From Litorimonas sp964511495 (GTDB taxonomy: Bacteria; Pseudomonadota; Alphaproteobacteria; Caulobacterales; Maricaulaceae), in contig CAZEFT010000008.1 in the NCBI GenBank assembly GCA_964511495.1, positions 1 through 64,000 on the forward strand: a stretch of 64,000 nucleotides of DNA. The letters are read 5' to 3'. Positions 16,130 through 25,046 of this stretch are shown piece by piece. Numbering within the stretch: the first letter of the stretch is position 1; each line of letters starts with the position of its first letter. The position numbers and the translations under genes are program-made. The notes under the pieces were generated by a model. It was given only the letters and a program-made list of their open reading frames with translations, was not told where the DNA came from and did not search any database.

Positions 16130-17443
16130 ATGTCTAGTATTTTAACAAACAACAGCGCCATGGTCGCTTTGGATACACTACGTGGTATCAATAAAAACCT
16201 AAATGACGTTCAGAGCCAAATTTCTACGGGTAAGAAAATTGCTTCTTCAACGGATAATGCTGCTATCTGGTCAATCGCGACTGTTATGCAATCTGACGTC
16301 GACAGCTTTTCACAAGTCTCTGACAGCCTGAACCTTGGTTCAGCGACAGTCGGTGTTGCACAATCTGCATCCGAGCAAGTCACTGATTTGTTGCAAACTG
16401 CAAAATCGACTATCGTTGCTGCGAGTGATGCGTCCATTTCTGACACTGATCGCGCTAAATACCAAGTCGACTTGGCTGAACTGACATCGACAATTGGTTC
16501 TATCGTTGATGCAGCGTCTTTGAACGGTACAAACCTTCTTAAGGATGGTGAAGCCGTCTCTGTATTGTCTTCATTGAACCGTGGTGCTGATGGCGCTGTA
16601 ACAACCGGAACAATCGGTGTCGCGCGTCAGGATTTGACAACAACACAAGCCGCCGATGCTGTTGAAGCAGTAGAAGCCGTAACTGGCGGAGCAATTGCTG
16701 ATACAGATGCTTTTGGTGCTGCTTTCTCAGCTGGTACGCTTGATGACTCAGATGGTTTACAGACATCCGATTTGACAATCACACCAGGTGCGGGTGATAC
16801 AACGGCCTCCGAGACAACTTACACACTTGATCTTGGTGCTGGCGATCAAACATTTACTGTTGACGCTGGTTTGGACGAAGACGAAGTTGCGGCTGAGCTG
16901 CAATCACAAATTTCTGATTATATCGCAGGTATTGACGGTTTAGCTGTAGGTGCTGATGCTCTTGTTCGGGATAATTTATCTGTCACAGTGACTGATAACG
17001 TCTTGACGTTCACAAACGCTGGTGATGCGAATGATGGGTCAGAAAACATTGATGTTGCCGTCACATCTGTTGAGAACGCGACAGTTGAAGCCGTCGAAGC
17101 CGCTGATGCAGTTGAAGCAGGTGGTTTGGCTGAATTGGCTAATCTGGATATCTCAGATGCTGCTGGTGCTGCTGATGCATTGGGTAAAATCGATGATCTG
17201 TTGCAAACAGCGATTGATGCTACAGCCTTCTTTGGTTCAAAGCAGCAGCGTATCTCAAACCAGAATGAGTTTATCACAACTCTGTCTGACAGCCTGAAAA
17301 CAGGTATTGGCGCATTGACTGATGCCAATCTGGAAGAAGCCTCTGCGCGTCTTCAGTCTCTGCAGGTTCAGCAGCAGTTGGGCGTACAGGCTCTGTCTAT
17401 CGCCAACCAGGCTCCACAGTCACTCCTGTCACTCTTCCGATAG
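16130..17443 (+). CDS. fliC: Flagellin
   Basis: Flagellin is the filament subunit. I take the start at 16130 (MSSILTNNSAMVALDTL), which gives 437 residues and the standard flagellin N-terminus; the longer frame adds only MKKEKP. The conserved D0/D1 helices (residues 1-150, SQISTGKKIASSTDNAAIW) and the C-terminal helices ending QSLLSLFR are clear. The central variable domain (about 180-345) holds a flagellin-IN-like beta segment flanked on both sides by Ala/Val/Glu repeats (AVEAVEAV and TVEAVEAADAVEA). The domain contains no cysteine. Only one flagellin gene is present here, unlike the multi-flagellin loci of Caulobacter. Confidence 0.95.
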   Translation: MSSILTNNSAMVALDTLRGINKNLNDVQSQISTGKKIASSTDNAAIWSIATVMQSDVDSFSQVSDSLNLGSATVGVAQSASEQVTDLLQTAKSTIVAASDASISDTDRAKYQVDLAELTSTIGSIVDAASLNGTNLLKDGEAVSVLSSLNRGADGAVTTGTIGVARQDLTTTQAADAVEAVEAVTGGAIADTDAFGAAFSAGTLDDSDGLQTSDLTITPGAGDTTASETTYTLDLGAGDQTFTVDAGLDEDEVAAELQSQISDYIAGIDGLAVGADALVRDNLSVTVTDNVLTFTNAGDANDGSENIDVAVTSVENATVEAVEAADAVEAGGLAELANLDISDAAGAADALGKIDDLLQTAIDATAFFGSKQQRISNQNEFITTLSDSLKTGIGALTDANLEEASARLQSLQVQQQLGVQALSIANQAPQSLLSLFR

Positions 17444-17462
17444 GATAGACGAACTTAATATC

Positions 17463-17489
17463 ATCGAAGCGGATAGTCTCCGCTTCGAT
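17463..17489 (+). terminator. Perfect hairpin between flagellin and flaF
   Basis: ATCGAAGCGGA (17463-17473) and TCCGCTTCGAT (17479-17489) form an 11-base-pair perfect stem with a 5-base loop, 20 bases after the flagellin stop. The 3' side has only a short T-stretch (TTTCC), so it may act as a partial terminator or protect the abundant flagellin mRNA from 3' decay. Confidence 0.6.
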
Positions 17490-17524
17490 TTCCGACTGAT
17501 TGAAATAATAGAGATAATAAAATC

Positions 17525-17950
17525 ATGGATCAGAAACAAAATGCGCTCCGCGGTTACGGTCAAACGAAACGCCAAACTGCGTCTGATAAGCACATAGAGC
17601 TGCAATTGTTCTCATCCATTACAGCGCGTCTTAGAGCACAAAACTCCGCGCCAAACCCCCAAGAGACAAAACATTTAAATGCTGACATGGCACAAGCCCT
17701 GCTTGATAATGCCAAGCTTTGGAACATTCTTTTCTGCGACCTCGTAACTGAACAAAACAAATTGCCAATTGAAACAAAGAAAAATTTGATTTCACTGGCT
17801 GAATTTACGCAACAACACACAAAACGCGTTTTAAGCGGTCAAGCTGCCCCCGGCATTCTGATTGAAATAAATGATTCCGTTATTTTGGGGCTGAAAGCCT
17901 CGCTCATGGCCGCCAAAGCCTCACAAAATACAATGCAAGAGGTAGCATAA
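17525..17950 (+). CDS. flaF: Flagellar biosynthesis regulator FlaF
   Basis: FlaF is a small alphaproteobacterial regulator needed for flagellin translation and secretion, working against FlbT. The 141-residue protein shows the typical pattern: an N-terminal helix around RQTASDKHIELQLFSSIT, then AQALLDNAKLWNILFCDLV and LPIETKKNLISLAEFTQQH. It lies between flagellin and flbT, the usual location, and its stop overlaps the flbT start by one base (TAATG). Confidence 0.93.
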   Translation: MDQKQNALRGYGQTKRQTASDKHIELQLFSSITARLRAQNSAPNPQETKHLNADMAQALLDNAKLWNILFCDLVTEQNKLPIETKKNLISLAEFTQQHTKRVLSGQAAPGILIEINDSVILGLKASLMAAKASQNTMQEVA

Positions 17951-18414
17951 TGGCTGGATTAGTTATTAGTCTGAGACCAAAAGAGAAATTTCTCGTCAAT
18001 GGCGCACTCCTGATGAACGGGGAAAAGCGCTCTCAGATCTGCATTCCGAATGATGACACACATGTCTTGCGCATGAGCGACGCCATTCATCCGAAAGATG
18101 TCGATACGCCTGTTAAACGGGTCTATTACGCCGTACAAATGATTTTATCTTGCGACCGCCCGGCGAGCGAAATGGACGCGGATGTTAAGGCAGGATTAGA
18201 TGCGCTTATGGCCGTTTTCGACGGTACGCCAATGAAATCACCTTTGGAAAAGGCCAATATGGCCTTTTTGAAAGGGCGTTATTATTCTGTTCTCAATACA
18301 TTAAAATCACTATTGACGATTGAGGAAGAATTGTTGAATCGCAACTCTGCGACGCCAATAACAAGTCGGTCAAAAGAGACATCACACATGCCGGAGATGG
18401 CGCAATCTGCGTAA
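17950..18414 (+). CDS. flbT: Flagellin mRNA regulator FlbT
   Basis: FlbT is a post-transcriptional repressor of flagellin synthesis in Caulobacter and relatives, acting on the flagellin mRNA leader. The 154-residue protein has the family N-terminus GLVISLRPKEKFLVNGALL and the downstream segment RVYYAVQMILSCDRPASE. The C-terminal 30 residues are Ser/Thr-rich. It overlaps flaF by one base and precedes the DUF1217 gene by three bases, so all three are probably one operon. Confidence 0.94.
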   Translation: MAGLVISLRPKEKFLVNGALLMNGEKRSQICIPNDDTHVLRMSDAIHPKDVDTPVKRVYYAVQMILSCDRPASEMDADVKAGLDALMAVFDGTPMKSPLEKANMAFLKGRYYSVLNTLKSLLTIEEELLNRNSATPITSRSKETSHMPEMAQSA

Positions 18415-18417
18415 ATC

Positions 18418-19257
18418 ATGACCTTCACACCTGTCATACCGACGACGGGTTTGGCAGGGTGGAACTTCCTGCAACAAACCTTACCGCAACAGGAAAAGGT
18501 GTTTGCCGAGTCGCCTGCAATCAAGCGTGATATAGATTACTTCAAAGACAATATTGGCGATATTAAAACCCTGGATGACTTTATGGGGGATCGCCGCATC
18601 CTGAAAGTGGCCTTAGGAGCTTTTGGCTTAGGTGAGGAAATTAATAAAGGCGCGTTCGTTCGTAAGGTGCTTGAAGAGGGCGTTGACGCGCGTACGGATT
18701 TTGCCCGTCGTTTGAACAATCCTGATTATATTGCTTTGGCTGAGAATTTTGATTTCACCAATGGTGACCTGAGTGTTCCTCAAATCACCATTGATGATAT
18801 TACGGATAAATATGAACGCCAGAACTTTGAAATCGAAGTCGGCAATGTGAATGACTCAATGCGTCTTGCTCTGAATTTTGAGCGAAAAATTAGTGAATTT
18901 ACGGGGCAAGGATCAACCGAAAAAGCGGGCTGGTTCCGTCTCATGGGATCCGTTCCTATGCGGACTGTTTTGGAATCGGCCTTTAATTTGCCGACGTCAT
19001 TCTCCAATCTGGATATTGATCGTCAGCAGGAAATTTTGTCCGATAAAATGAGTGCCAAATACGGAGACCGTACGATTGAATCTTTCAGCGACCCAGAAGT
19101 GCTTAATGATCTGATCCAGAATTTCCTTTTACGGGAAGAGTTAGACTCCGGCCCAAGTGCGTCAACAACGGGCTCAACCGCATTATCTATATTGGGTGGG
19201 GGCAGTAATGGCCTCGGCAGCTCTGGATTATTTAATATCTTATTGTCTAACGCCTAG
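18418..19257 (+). CDS. DUF1217 flagellar-cluster protein
   Basis: The 279-residue protein matches the DUF1217 family, found in flagellar clusters of alphaproteobacteria and not functionally assigned as far as I know. Typical features are the N-terminal TGLAGWNFLQQTLPQQEKVF, the DIGDIKTLDDFMGDRRILKV-like segment with ALGAFGLGEEINKGAF, and further on LRLALNFERKI. It lacks a signal peptide and is rich in helices, with a Ser/Gly-rich C-terminus, which would suit a type III-exported component. It follows flbT by three bases. Confidence 0.85.
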   Translation: MTFTPVIPTTGLAGWNFLQQTLPQQEKVFAESPAIKRDIDYFKDNIGDIKTLDDFMGDRRILKVALGAFGLGEEINKGAFVRKVLEEGVDARTDFARRLNNPDYIALAENFDFTNGDLSVPQITIDDITDKYERQNFEIEVGNVNDSMRLALNFERKISEFTGQGSTEKAGWFRLMGSVPMRTVLESAFNLPTSFSNLDIDRQQEILSDKMSAKYGDRTIESFSDPEVLNDLIQNFLLREELDSGPSASTTGSTALSILGGGSNGLGSSGLFNILLSNA

Positions 19258-19273
19258 ACATTTTAAAGATAGG

Positions 19274-20623
19274 CTATTCCACCTCAGGGCTTTCAATGTC
19301 GTCCTGCGCAGCTGTCAGCCCTAAATGAGTGTTGAGCTGTTCAAAACTTTCTCCAATCGACAATGCCTCTTGGGTGCCGATAAATTTATCTAAATTCGGA
19401 TAAACTGCAATCGCCGCATCAAGACGCGGGTCGCTGCCTTGGACATACAATCCCGCTTGGATAATAGCTTCGGCTTCTTCATAACGCATAATATGCTCGC
19501 GTCCCATTTGTAGAGCTTTGTTTTCCTCAATTGACGCCGCCGCCGGTAAAGACCGTGAAACACTTTTACGAATATCAATAGCCGGAAAACGTCCGCGTTC
19601 AGCAATTTCGCGACTTAAGACGATATGGCCGTCCAAAATCCCGCGCACCATATCGGCCACCGGCTCTTCCATATCAGAGCCTGCGACAAGGACTGAAAAG
19701 ACCGCCGTAATATCGCCACTGCCGTCCAATCCGGGACCGGCCCGTTCGCATAGGGCGGCTAAAGACCGAAATGTTGAAGGAGGGAAGGCTTTCAAAGCCG
19801 GGACTTCGCCGCCGCTCAGAGCAATATCGCGATGGGATTCGGCATATCGTGTTACAGAATCAAAAAGGCATAACACCTGCTGGCCTTCATCCCTGAAATA
19901 TTCCGCGGTTGCCATGGCAAGTCGGGCCGTGCGTAATTTTATTGCTGATGACATATCGGAGGTCGCTGCAAAGACGATAGATTTCGCCATGCCTTTCTCG
20001 CCTAAAATCTCATCAACAAAGTGACGAACTTCCCGACCCCTTTCGCCAATCAAGGCAATAATCGTAATATCGGCATTGGAGGAACGGGCTATTGTTCCGA
20101 GAAGCGTTGATTTGCCCACACCAGACCCGGCGAACAGACCCACTCTTTGTCCCTGACAGAGGGGTAAAAATGTGTCGATTGCGGCAACACCTGTGTTAAG
20201 TCGCTCGCCTAAAGCTTTTCGTTTGATGGCGGGGGGCGGCAGATTGTCCAAAGTGACGGCGCGCTTGCCTTTGAGCGGTTTCGCCCCGTCAATATCGACG
20301 CCTTCGTAATTGAGCACACGACCGACCCAATCCATTGACGGGAAGAATTGAGTGTCTTTGACATATTCCACGCGTTGCCCGATTCGCAACTCATTGGCTG
20401 CGCTGTGTAAAGTCGCGAGAGCGGTGTCGGGTTCGAGGCCGATAATTTCGCCTTTTACCTTTCGGCCGTTATCCTGTTCCACTTCGATCAGCGCCCCTTG
20501 ACCCAAGCAATGATTAAGCCCTGCGATGTGCAGGGCTTGTCCCGAAATTCTTACAATCTCTCCGTATTGTCGGAGGATCGGCGAAAATTGGACTTGTCCT
20601 AAGCCTGTTTCCAAACGTGTCAT
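19274..20623 (-). CDS. fliI: Flagellar export ATPase FliI
   Basis: FliI is the cytoplasmic ATPase of the flagellar type III export apparatus. The 449-residue protein has the Walker A motif AGSGVGKS (165-172) and the F1/FliI signature LIGERGREVRHFVDE, and further downstream PALKAFPPSTFRSLAALCER, quoted in part. It stands alone on the minus strand between two plus-strand blocks, and no fliH is adjacent. A fliJ-like gene is 5.5 kb away after flhB. Confidence 0.97.
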   Translation of the reverse strand: MTRLETGLGQVQFSPILRQYGEIVRISGQALHIAGLNHCLGQGALIEVEQDNGRKVKGEIIGLEPDTALATLHSAANELRIGQRVEYVKDTQFFPSMDWVGRVLNYEGVDIDGAKPLKGKRAVTLDNLPPPAIKRKALGERLNTGVAAIDTFLPLCQGQRVGLFAGSGVGKSTLLGTIARSSNADITIIALIGERGREVRHFVDEILGEKGMAKSIVFAATSDMSSAIKLRTARLAMATAEYFRDEGQQVLCLFDSVTRYAESHRDIALSGGEVPALKAFPPSTFRSLAALCERAGPGLDGSGDITAVFSVLVAGSDMEEPVADMVRGILDGHIVLSREIAERGRFPAIDIRKSVSRSLPAAASIEENKALQMGREHIMRYEEAEAIIQAGLYVQGSDPRLDAAIAVYPNLDKFIGTQEALSIGESFEQLNTHLGLTAAQDDIESPEVE

Positions 20624-20668
20624 AAAAGAAGGGATGGCTGAAGAGTGTTAATATTTTGTTGGTGTATG

Positions 20669-20683
20669 TTAACTTATCGTTCA
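20669..20683. promoter_or_regulatory. CtrA-like site upstream of flgB operon
   Basis: TTAA-N7-TTCA, one base off the CtrA consensus, lies 55 bases before flgB in the divergent fliI/flgB gap. The flgB-to-fliJ block holds early (class II) basal-body and export genes, the class under direct CtrA control in Caulobacter. Confidence 0.5.
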
Positions 20684-20737
20684 ACTATCTGGTGTACAAA
20701 TCCTTAACGTGGTTCACTCGACAAGGATTGTCTCGCC

Positions 20738-21100
20738 ATGCTGAAGAGCACAAATATATTAAATCTGACGTCCTCCATGGCGTCACACGCGGCCCAAAGG
20801 CATGCCGTGATTGCCGATAATATCGCAAATGCCGACACCCCGAATTATAAAGCCAAAGACCTCCAGCCTTTTGCAGATGTTTTCAAAACCGCTTTGCGGC
20901 AAGGTCAGGATATTGCGCCGCAAGAATTTCGCGTGGTCGAACTAGAAATCGGTGATGCGACATCGCCCAACGGGAACTCGGTTTCCTTAGAAGATCAGAT
21001 GATGCGGTCCGCACAAACGCAGAATGATCATGCCATGGCACTGATGGTCTATAAAAAATCTATGACAATGATGAAAATGGCAATCGGGAAAAACCTCTAG
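20738..21100 (+). CDS. flgB: Flagellar basal-body rod protein FlgB
   Basis: FlgB is a proximal rod subunit. The 120-residue protein has the N-terminal rod motif VIADNIANADTPNYKAKDL and a C-terminal segment with EDQMMRSAQTQNDHAMALMV, quoted as DQMMRSAQTQNDHAM. It is the first gene of the flgB-flgC-fliE-fliQ-flhA-fliR-flhB operon, in the same order as in many alphaproteobacteria. Confidence 0.95.
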   Translation: MLKSTNILNLTSSMASHAAQRHAVIADNIANADTPNYKAKDLQPFADVFKTALRQGQDIAPQEFRVVELEIGDATSPNGNSVSLEDQMMRSAQTQNDHAMALMVYKKSMTMMKMAIGKNL

Positions 21101-21141
21101 GGTCGACACTAAAACACATATTTAAACGAGGTTAGTCTAGG

Positions 21142-21537
21142 ATGGACAACTCAATTTCAAAATCTCTCTCCGCTGCTGCGGCAGGTATGAATGTTCAATC
21201 ATTCCGCTTACGCGTAGCCAGTGAAAACCTGTCAAATGCCGATACCCATGGTTATCAACGTAAGACCGTAACCTTTGCACAGGAAATGGACCGTTTGAAT
21301 GATGTCAAACGTGTCGCCATAGATCAGGTCTTGCTCGACCCTTCACAAGGAGAGCAGATTTATGACCCATCTCACCCTTTGGCGGATGAAACCGGATTCG
21401 TGCTCTCTTCCAATGTCGATATGATGATTGAGCTTGCCGATGCACGGGAAGCCGGGCGGAGCTATGAAGCCAATCTCTCGACATTCCGCCAAGCCAATCA
21501 AATGTATAAAAGTCTCATTGATCTTCTGAGAAATTGA
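21142..21537 (+). CDS. flgC: Flagellar basal-body rod protein FlgC
   Basis: FlgC is a proximal rod subunit. It has 131 residues with N-terminal motif ASENLSNADTHGYQRKTVTF and C-terminal motif LADAREAGRSYEANLSTF. The segment YDPSHPLADETGFV matches the conserved FlgC YDPxHPxAD region. It lies 41 bases after flgB and 26 before fliE. Confidence 0.96.
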   Translation: MDNSISKSLSAAAAGMNVQSFRLRVASENLSNADTHGYQRKTVTFAQEMDRLNDVKRVAIDQVLLDPSQGEQIYDPSHPLADETGFVLSSNVDMMIELADAREAGRSYEANLSTFRQANQMYKSLIDLLRN

Positions 21538-21563
21538 CAAATTAAATTTTACAGGAGCTGTCC

Positions 21564-21878
21564 ATGCAACCTTCCTCAATCGGCGCGATGCGCCAATACC
21601 AAATCGCAAAACAGGCCATTTCAAATGAAGTGGCCGCCCCCAAGCCGGATCTTTCCAAAACAAAAGAAGGCGATAATCCGCTAGTCGAGGGCGTAAAGGA
21701 GTTCGCACAGGTTTTTGAAAATGTCGAAACGCAAACACAAATGATGGCAACGGGCCAAGCGGATGCGCATTCCGTAGTCCAAGCAATGGCAAATGCAGAA
21801 GTCGCTTTGGAAACTGCGGTGACAATCAGAAACCGCGTTGTCGAAGCTTATCAGGAATTATTGCGGATGCCGATCTAA
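21564..21878 (+). CDS. fliE: Flagellar MS-ring/rod junction protein FliE
   Basis: FliE connects the FliF MS ring to the rod. The 104-residue protein has the family C-terminal half: SVVQAMANAEVALETAVTIR followed by NRVVEAYQELLRMPI. A Shine-Dalgarno sequence ACAGGAGCTG precedes the ATG. The stop overlaps the fliQ start by one base. Confidence 0.95.
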   Translation: MQPSSIGAMRQYQIAKQAISNEVAAPKPDLSKTKEGDNPLVEGVKEFAQVFENVETQTQMMATGQADAHSVVQAMANAEVALETAVTIRNRVVEAYQELLRMPI

Positions 21879-22141
21879 TGACAGACGCAGAAATTCTGTC
21901 GATTATGCGCCAGTTTTTCTGGAGTGCGGCGTTGATCTCAACGCCGCTTTTATTGTCTGCGCTTTTGGTGGGCATGTTGGTCGGTCTGTTACAGGCCTTG
22001 ACTTCCATTCAGGAGATGACGCTGACCTTTGTGCCCAAGCTCGGGGTGATGTTGATCGTCTTTATTGCGACTGCGGGGTTTATGGCGCGCATTTGTATTA
22101 ATCTATTTGATAATGTGGTGATTCCAGCCGTGATTGGCTGA
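21878..22141 (+). CDS. fliQ: Flagellar export gate protein FliQ
   Basis: FliQ is a small export-gate membrane protein that forms a helical assembly with FliP and FliR. The 87-residue protein has two membrane segments (about 15-38 and 50-72) with the conserved LVGLLQALTSIQEMTLTFVP and KLGVMLIV. fliP, which normally precedes fliQ, is not in this operon or elsewhere in the window. Confidence 0.95.
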   Translation: MTDAEILSIMRQFFWSAALISTPLLLSALLVGMLVGLLQALTSIQEMTLTFVPKLGVMLIVFIATAGFMARICINLFDNVVIPAVIG

Positions 22142-22167
22142 GGGAAAAGGGTGGAACATAATTCGTT

Positions 22168-24252
22168 ATGCCTAAGGCATTGAATTCAATTTTTAAGAAC
22201 CCAACCGTCTTTTTGGCTGTGGGTTTAATGTTCGTCATCGTGATGATGGTTTTACCCATGCCATCATGGGTGTTGGATATTGGCTTATCCGCGTCTTTTG
22301 CGTTTGCCATACTCATTTTTACCATCACCCTCTTCGTTGAACGTCCTCTGGATTTCAGTTCTTTCCCCTCGGTTTTATTGGCTGCCTTACTATTGCGTCT
22401 ATCGCTCAATATTTCTTCGACGAAATTAATTATCGGGGAAGGGCATACTGGCCCGTCGGCGGCCGGCGGCGTCATTGAAGGTTTTGCCATGTTTGTCATG
22501 GACGGGAATATTTTCATTGGCTTGATTGTGTTCTCTGTTCTTGTGATTGTTAACTTTATGGTGATTGCCAAAGGTGCGGGCCGGATGGCCGAAGTCGGTG
22601 CGCGTTTCGCTTTGGACGCGATGCCCGGAAAACAAATGGCGATTGATGCCGATTTGGCCGCGGGAGCAATTTCTCATTCAGAAGCCAGTGCACGAAGAAT
22701 TCTTGAACAAGAAGAAACTGCTTTTCTCGGCTCATTGGATGGCGTCTCGAAATTCATGAAAGGCGACGCTGTTGCGGGGATTCTTATTACCTTGCTCAAC
22801 TTGATTGCTGGTATCGGTATCGGGGTCGGCGTTCACAATATTTCCTTGGGCGAGGCGGTGAAGAATTATTCCGTTCTAACCGTCGGCGATGGTTTAGTGT
22901 CACAAATCCCTGCTGTGATTATTTCAGTTGCCGCTGGTTTGCTCCTGTCAAAAGGACGCGGTGAAGGTACTGTCGACTTCGCTTTATTTAAACAGTTCAG
23001 CCAATACCCGCCCGCCATTGCGGCCGTTTCGGGCATTATGATGATTTTCGCATTCTTCCCTGGCCTGCCTTTTGTGCCCTTTATGGCGGGCGCAATGATT
23101 CTGGCTGGGGTAGCCTATTTTGCGCATCAAGCTAAAGAAAAAGCCGAAATAGAAGCGGTCGAACCTGAGCCAGCTGAAGAAGAAATTACGGATAATCAAA
23201 AATTGGGCGATGCACTGGACATCGATGAAATCAGTGTTGAATTATCACCAAACCTTGTGCCGCAGGTAATGGGAGAAGATTTTGGTTTTGATCAACGCGT
23301 TCAGAAAATTCGAAAATTCATCACCAAGGAGTTTGGGTTCATTCTCCCGGCCATCCGGTTGACGGATAATGCGTTACTGAATGAGGATACCTATAAAATC
23401 AAAATTCAGGGAACCGAGATTGCGTCCCAGATTTTGAAGTCCAATAAGTTACTCGTCTTGATTGACCCGGATGAGCATCCACAAATTCCCGGTGAGAATA
23501 CGCGGGAACCCGTCTTCCAAGCTCCGGCGCGGTGGGTCGACAAATCCTATGAAGACGAGCTTATGATGTTTGGCTTGACGGTAATTGCACCGATTGAGGT
23601 TTTGGCGACTCATCTTTTGGAAGTCATTCAAGATAACTTCACAAAAATTCTTTCCCGTCGGACACTTCGTAAAACTTTGGATACATTTAAAAATGTCAGT
23701 GATGCCGAACGGGCGGAATCAAATGAGAAAATCATCAAAGAGTTTATTCCCGATAAAGTCCCGTTGGAATTGCTTCAAGGCGTTTGCCGTCTTCTGCTTG
23801 AAGAACGAATTTCTATTCGCAATATTCCCTTAATTTTGGAACTGATTGCTGAGGGGCGCAGTGCTCTGAATACGACTGAGCAGTTAGCGGATTTTGTTCG
23901 TCACAGAATTAGCTATCAATTTGTGGCGAAGATGCGTGACGAGCATGGCCGCCTTCCACTTGTTCAGATCGGTCCAAATTGGGAAACACAATTTCAGGAA
24001 AATGAGCAAGTTGATGAAAGCGGGCGCCGTGATGTCGCGCTTCCGCCTGATGAATTTAACCGTTTGGCCAAAAGTGTGCGCGACCAATTGGATAATTCAG
24101 CGCGCCAAGGTGTTTATGCCGCTATTGCAACAACATCCAAGCGCCGCCGTTTCATTCGTTCAGTCTTGAACGCTAAAGGTGTGAAAAATCCGGTTGTGTC
24201 CTATGAAGAAATCGGAGCCGGAGAGCGACCTGCCGTTATGGGCGTGGCCTGA
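22168..24252 (+). CDS. flhA: Flagellar export gate protein FlhA
   Basis: FlhA is the major export-gate protein; its cytoplasmic ring receives chaperone-substrate complexes. The 694-residue protein has about eight membrane segments in the first 330 residues, the FHIPEP-family signature around LLLRLSLNISSTKLII, and the GGVIEGFAMFVMDGN loop. An acidic linker (EPEPAEEEI region) joins the C-terminal cytoplasmic domain. The stop overlaps the fliR start by one base (TGATG). Confidence 0.98.
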   Translation: MPKALNSIFKNPTVFLAVGLMFVIVMMVLPMPSWVLDIGLSASFAFAILIFTITLFVERPLDFSSFPSVLLAALLLRLSLNISSTKLIIGEGHTGPSAAGGVIEGFAMFVMDGNIFIGLIVFSVLVIVNFMVIAKGAGRMAEVGARFALDAMPGKQMAIDADLAAGAISHSEASARRILEQEETAFLGSLDGVSKFMKGDAVAGILITLLNLIAGIGIGVGVHNISLGEAVKNYSVLTVGDGLVSQIPAVIISVAAGLLLSKGRGEGTVDFALFKQFSQYPPAIAAVSGIMMIFAFFPGLPFVPFMAGAMILAGVAYFAHQAKEKAEIEAVEPEPAEEEITDNQKLGDALDIDEISVELSPNLVPQVMGEDFGFDQRVQKIRKFITKEFGFILPAIRLTDNALLNEDTYKIKIQGTEIASQILKSNKLLVLIDPDEHPQIPGENTREPVFQAPARWVDKSYEDELMMFGLTVIAPIEVLATHLLEVIQDNFTKILSRRTLRKTLDTFKNVSDAERAESNEKIIKEFIPDKVPLELLQGVCRLLLEERISIRNIPLILELIAEGRSALNTTEQLADFVRHRISYQFVAKMRDEHGRLPLVQIGPNWETQFQENEQVDESGRRDVALPPDEFNRLAKSVRDQLDNSARQGVYAAIATTSKRRRFIRSVLNAKGVKNPVVSYEEIGAGERPAVMGVA

Positions 24253-25031
24253 TGGAGTTTCTCGAAAGCCTGTCTGCGGTGATGGGCCCTTATATGGGGT
24301 CAGTCTTTGCCATATTGGCAATTTTTACGCGCATGTCAGCTTTCGTTATTCTGGTCCCGACATTGGGTGAACGCACCTTATCTGCGCGCTCCCGATTACT
24401 GGTCTCTTTTATGCTCACCTGGCTCATGTTGCCTGTCATATTGGCGATGCCCTTGCCCGATATGTCAACATTGGGGGGCGTTGTGTTGGTCTTTGCAAAA
24501 GAGGCGACATTTGGGGCGTTTCTGGGCCTCATGTTGAGATTATTTATTTTCATTCTCCAAATCGTCGGGAATATCGTCTCGCAGTCTATGTCTATCTCTC
24601 AGCCTCTGGGGGAGGGAATTGCAACGGAGCCTAACCCCACTTTGAGTACGGCCTTCATGCTTGCGGGGGTCACATTATTGGTCACGCTGGACTTTCACAT
24701 TGATGCCTTTGGTATTTTACAGGACAGCTATAAGGTCTTCCCGCTAGGTTCTTCGCCTGACCTTGACGGGTTCGCGTATAGCCTGACAAACAAAGCCGTT
24801 GATGTGTTTCGGATAAGCCTGTCTTTGGCCTTTCCCTTCGTTTTGTTGAATTTCATCTATAATTTGCTTTTGGGTTTTGTGAACCGCGCCATGCCGCAAC
24901 TCCTCGTTTCATTTGTCGGCATGCCGGCCATGATCGGTATTGGCATGGTGCTTCTGTCTCTTTCTATTGCGACAATCATGACATTATGGCTCGGCCATAT
25001 GCGTGAGAGTACGTCATCGCTACTCGGTTAA
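24252..25031 (+). CDS. fliR: Flagellar export gate protein FliR
   Basis: FliR is an inner-membrane component of the export gate core with FliP and FliQ. The protein has 259 residues and six or more hydrophobic segments. The FliR-typical region IVSQSMSISQPLGEGIATEP and the late NRAMPQLLVSFVGMPAMIG are present. It is co-translated with flhA by one-base overlap, and flhB follows after 15 bases with a strong Shine-Dalgarno sequence (AAAGGAGGTTC). Confidence 0.96.
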   Translation: MEFLESLSAVMGPYMGSVFAILAIFTRMSAFVILVPTLGERTLSARSRLLVSFMLTWLMLPVILAMPLPDMSTLGGVVLVFAKEATFGAFLGLMLRLFIFILQIVGNIVSQSMSISQPLGEGIATEPNPTLSTAFMLAGVTLLVTLDFHIDAFGILQDSYKVFPLGSSPDLDGFAYSLTNKAVDVFRISLSLAFPFVLLNFIYNLLLGFVNRAMPQLLVSFVGMPAMIGIGMVLLSLSIATIMTLWLGHMRESTSSLLG

Positions 25032-25046
25032 TGAAAGGAGGTTCAT

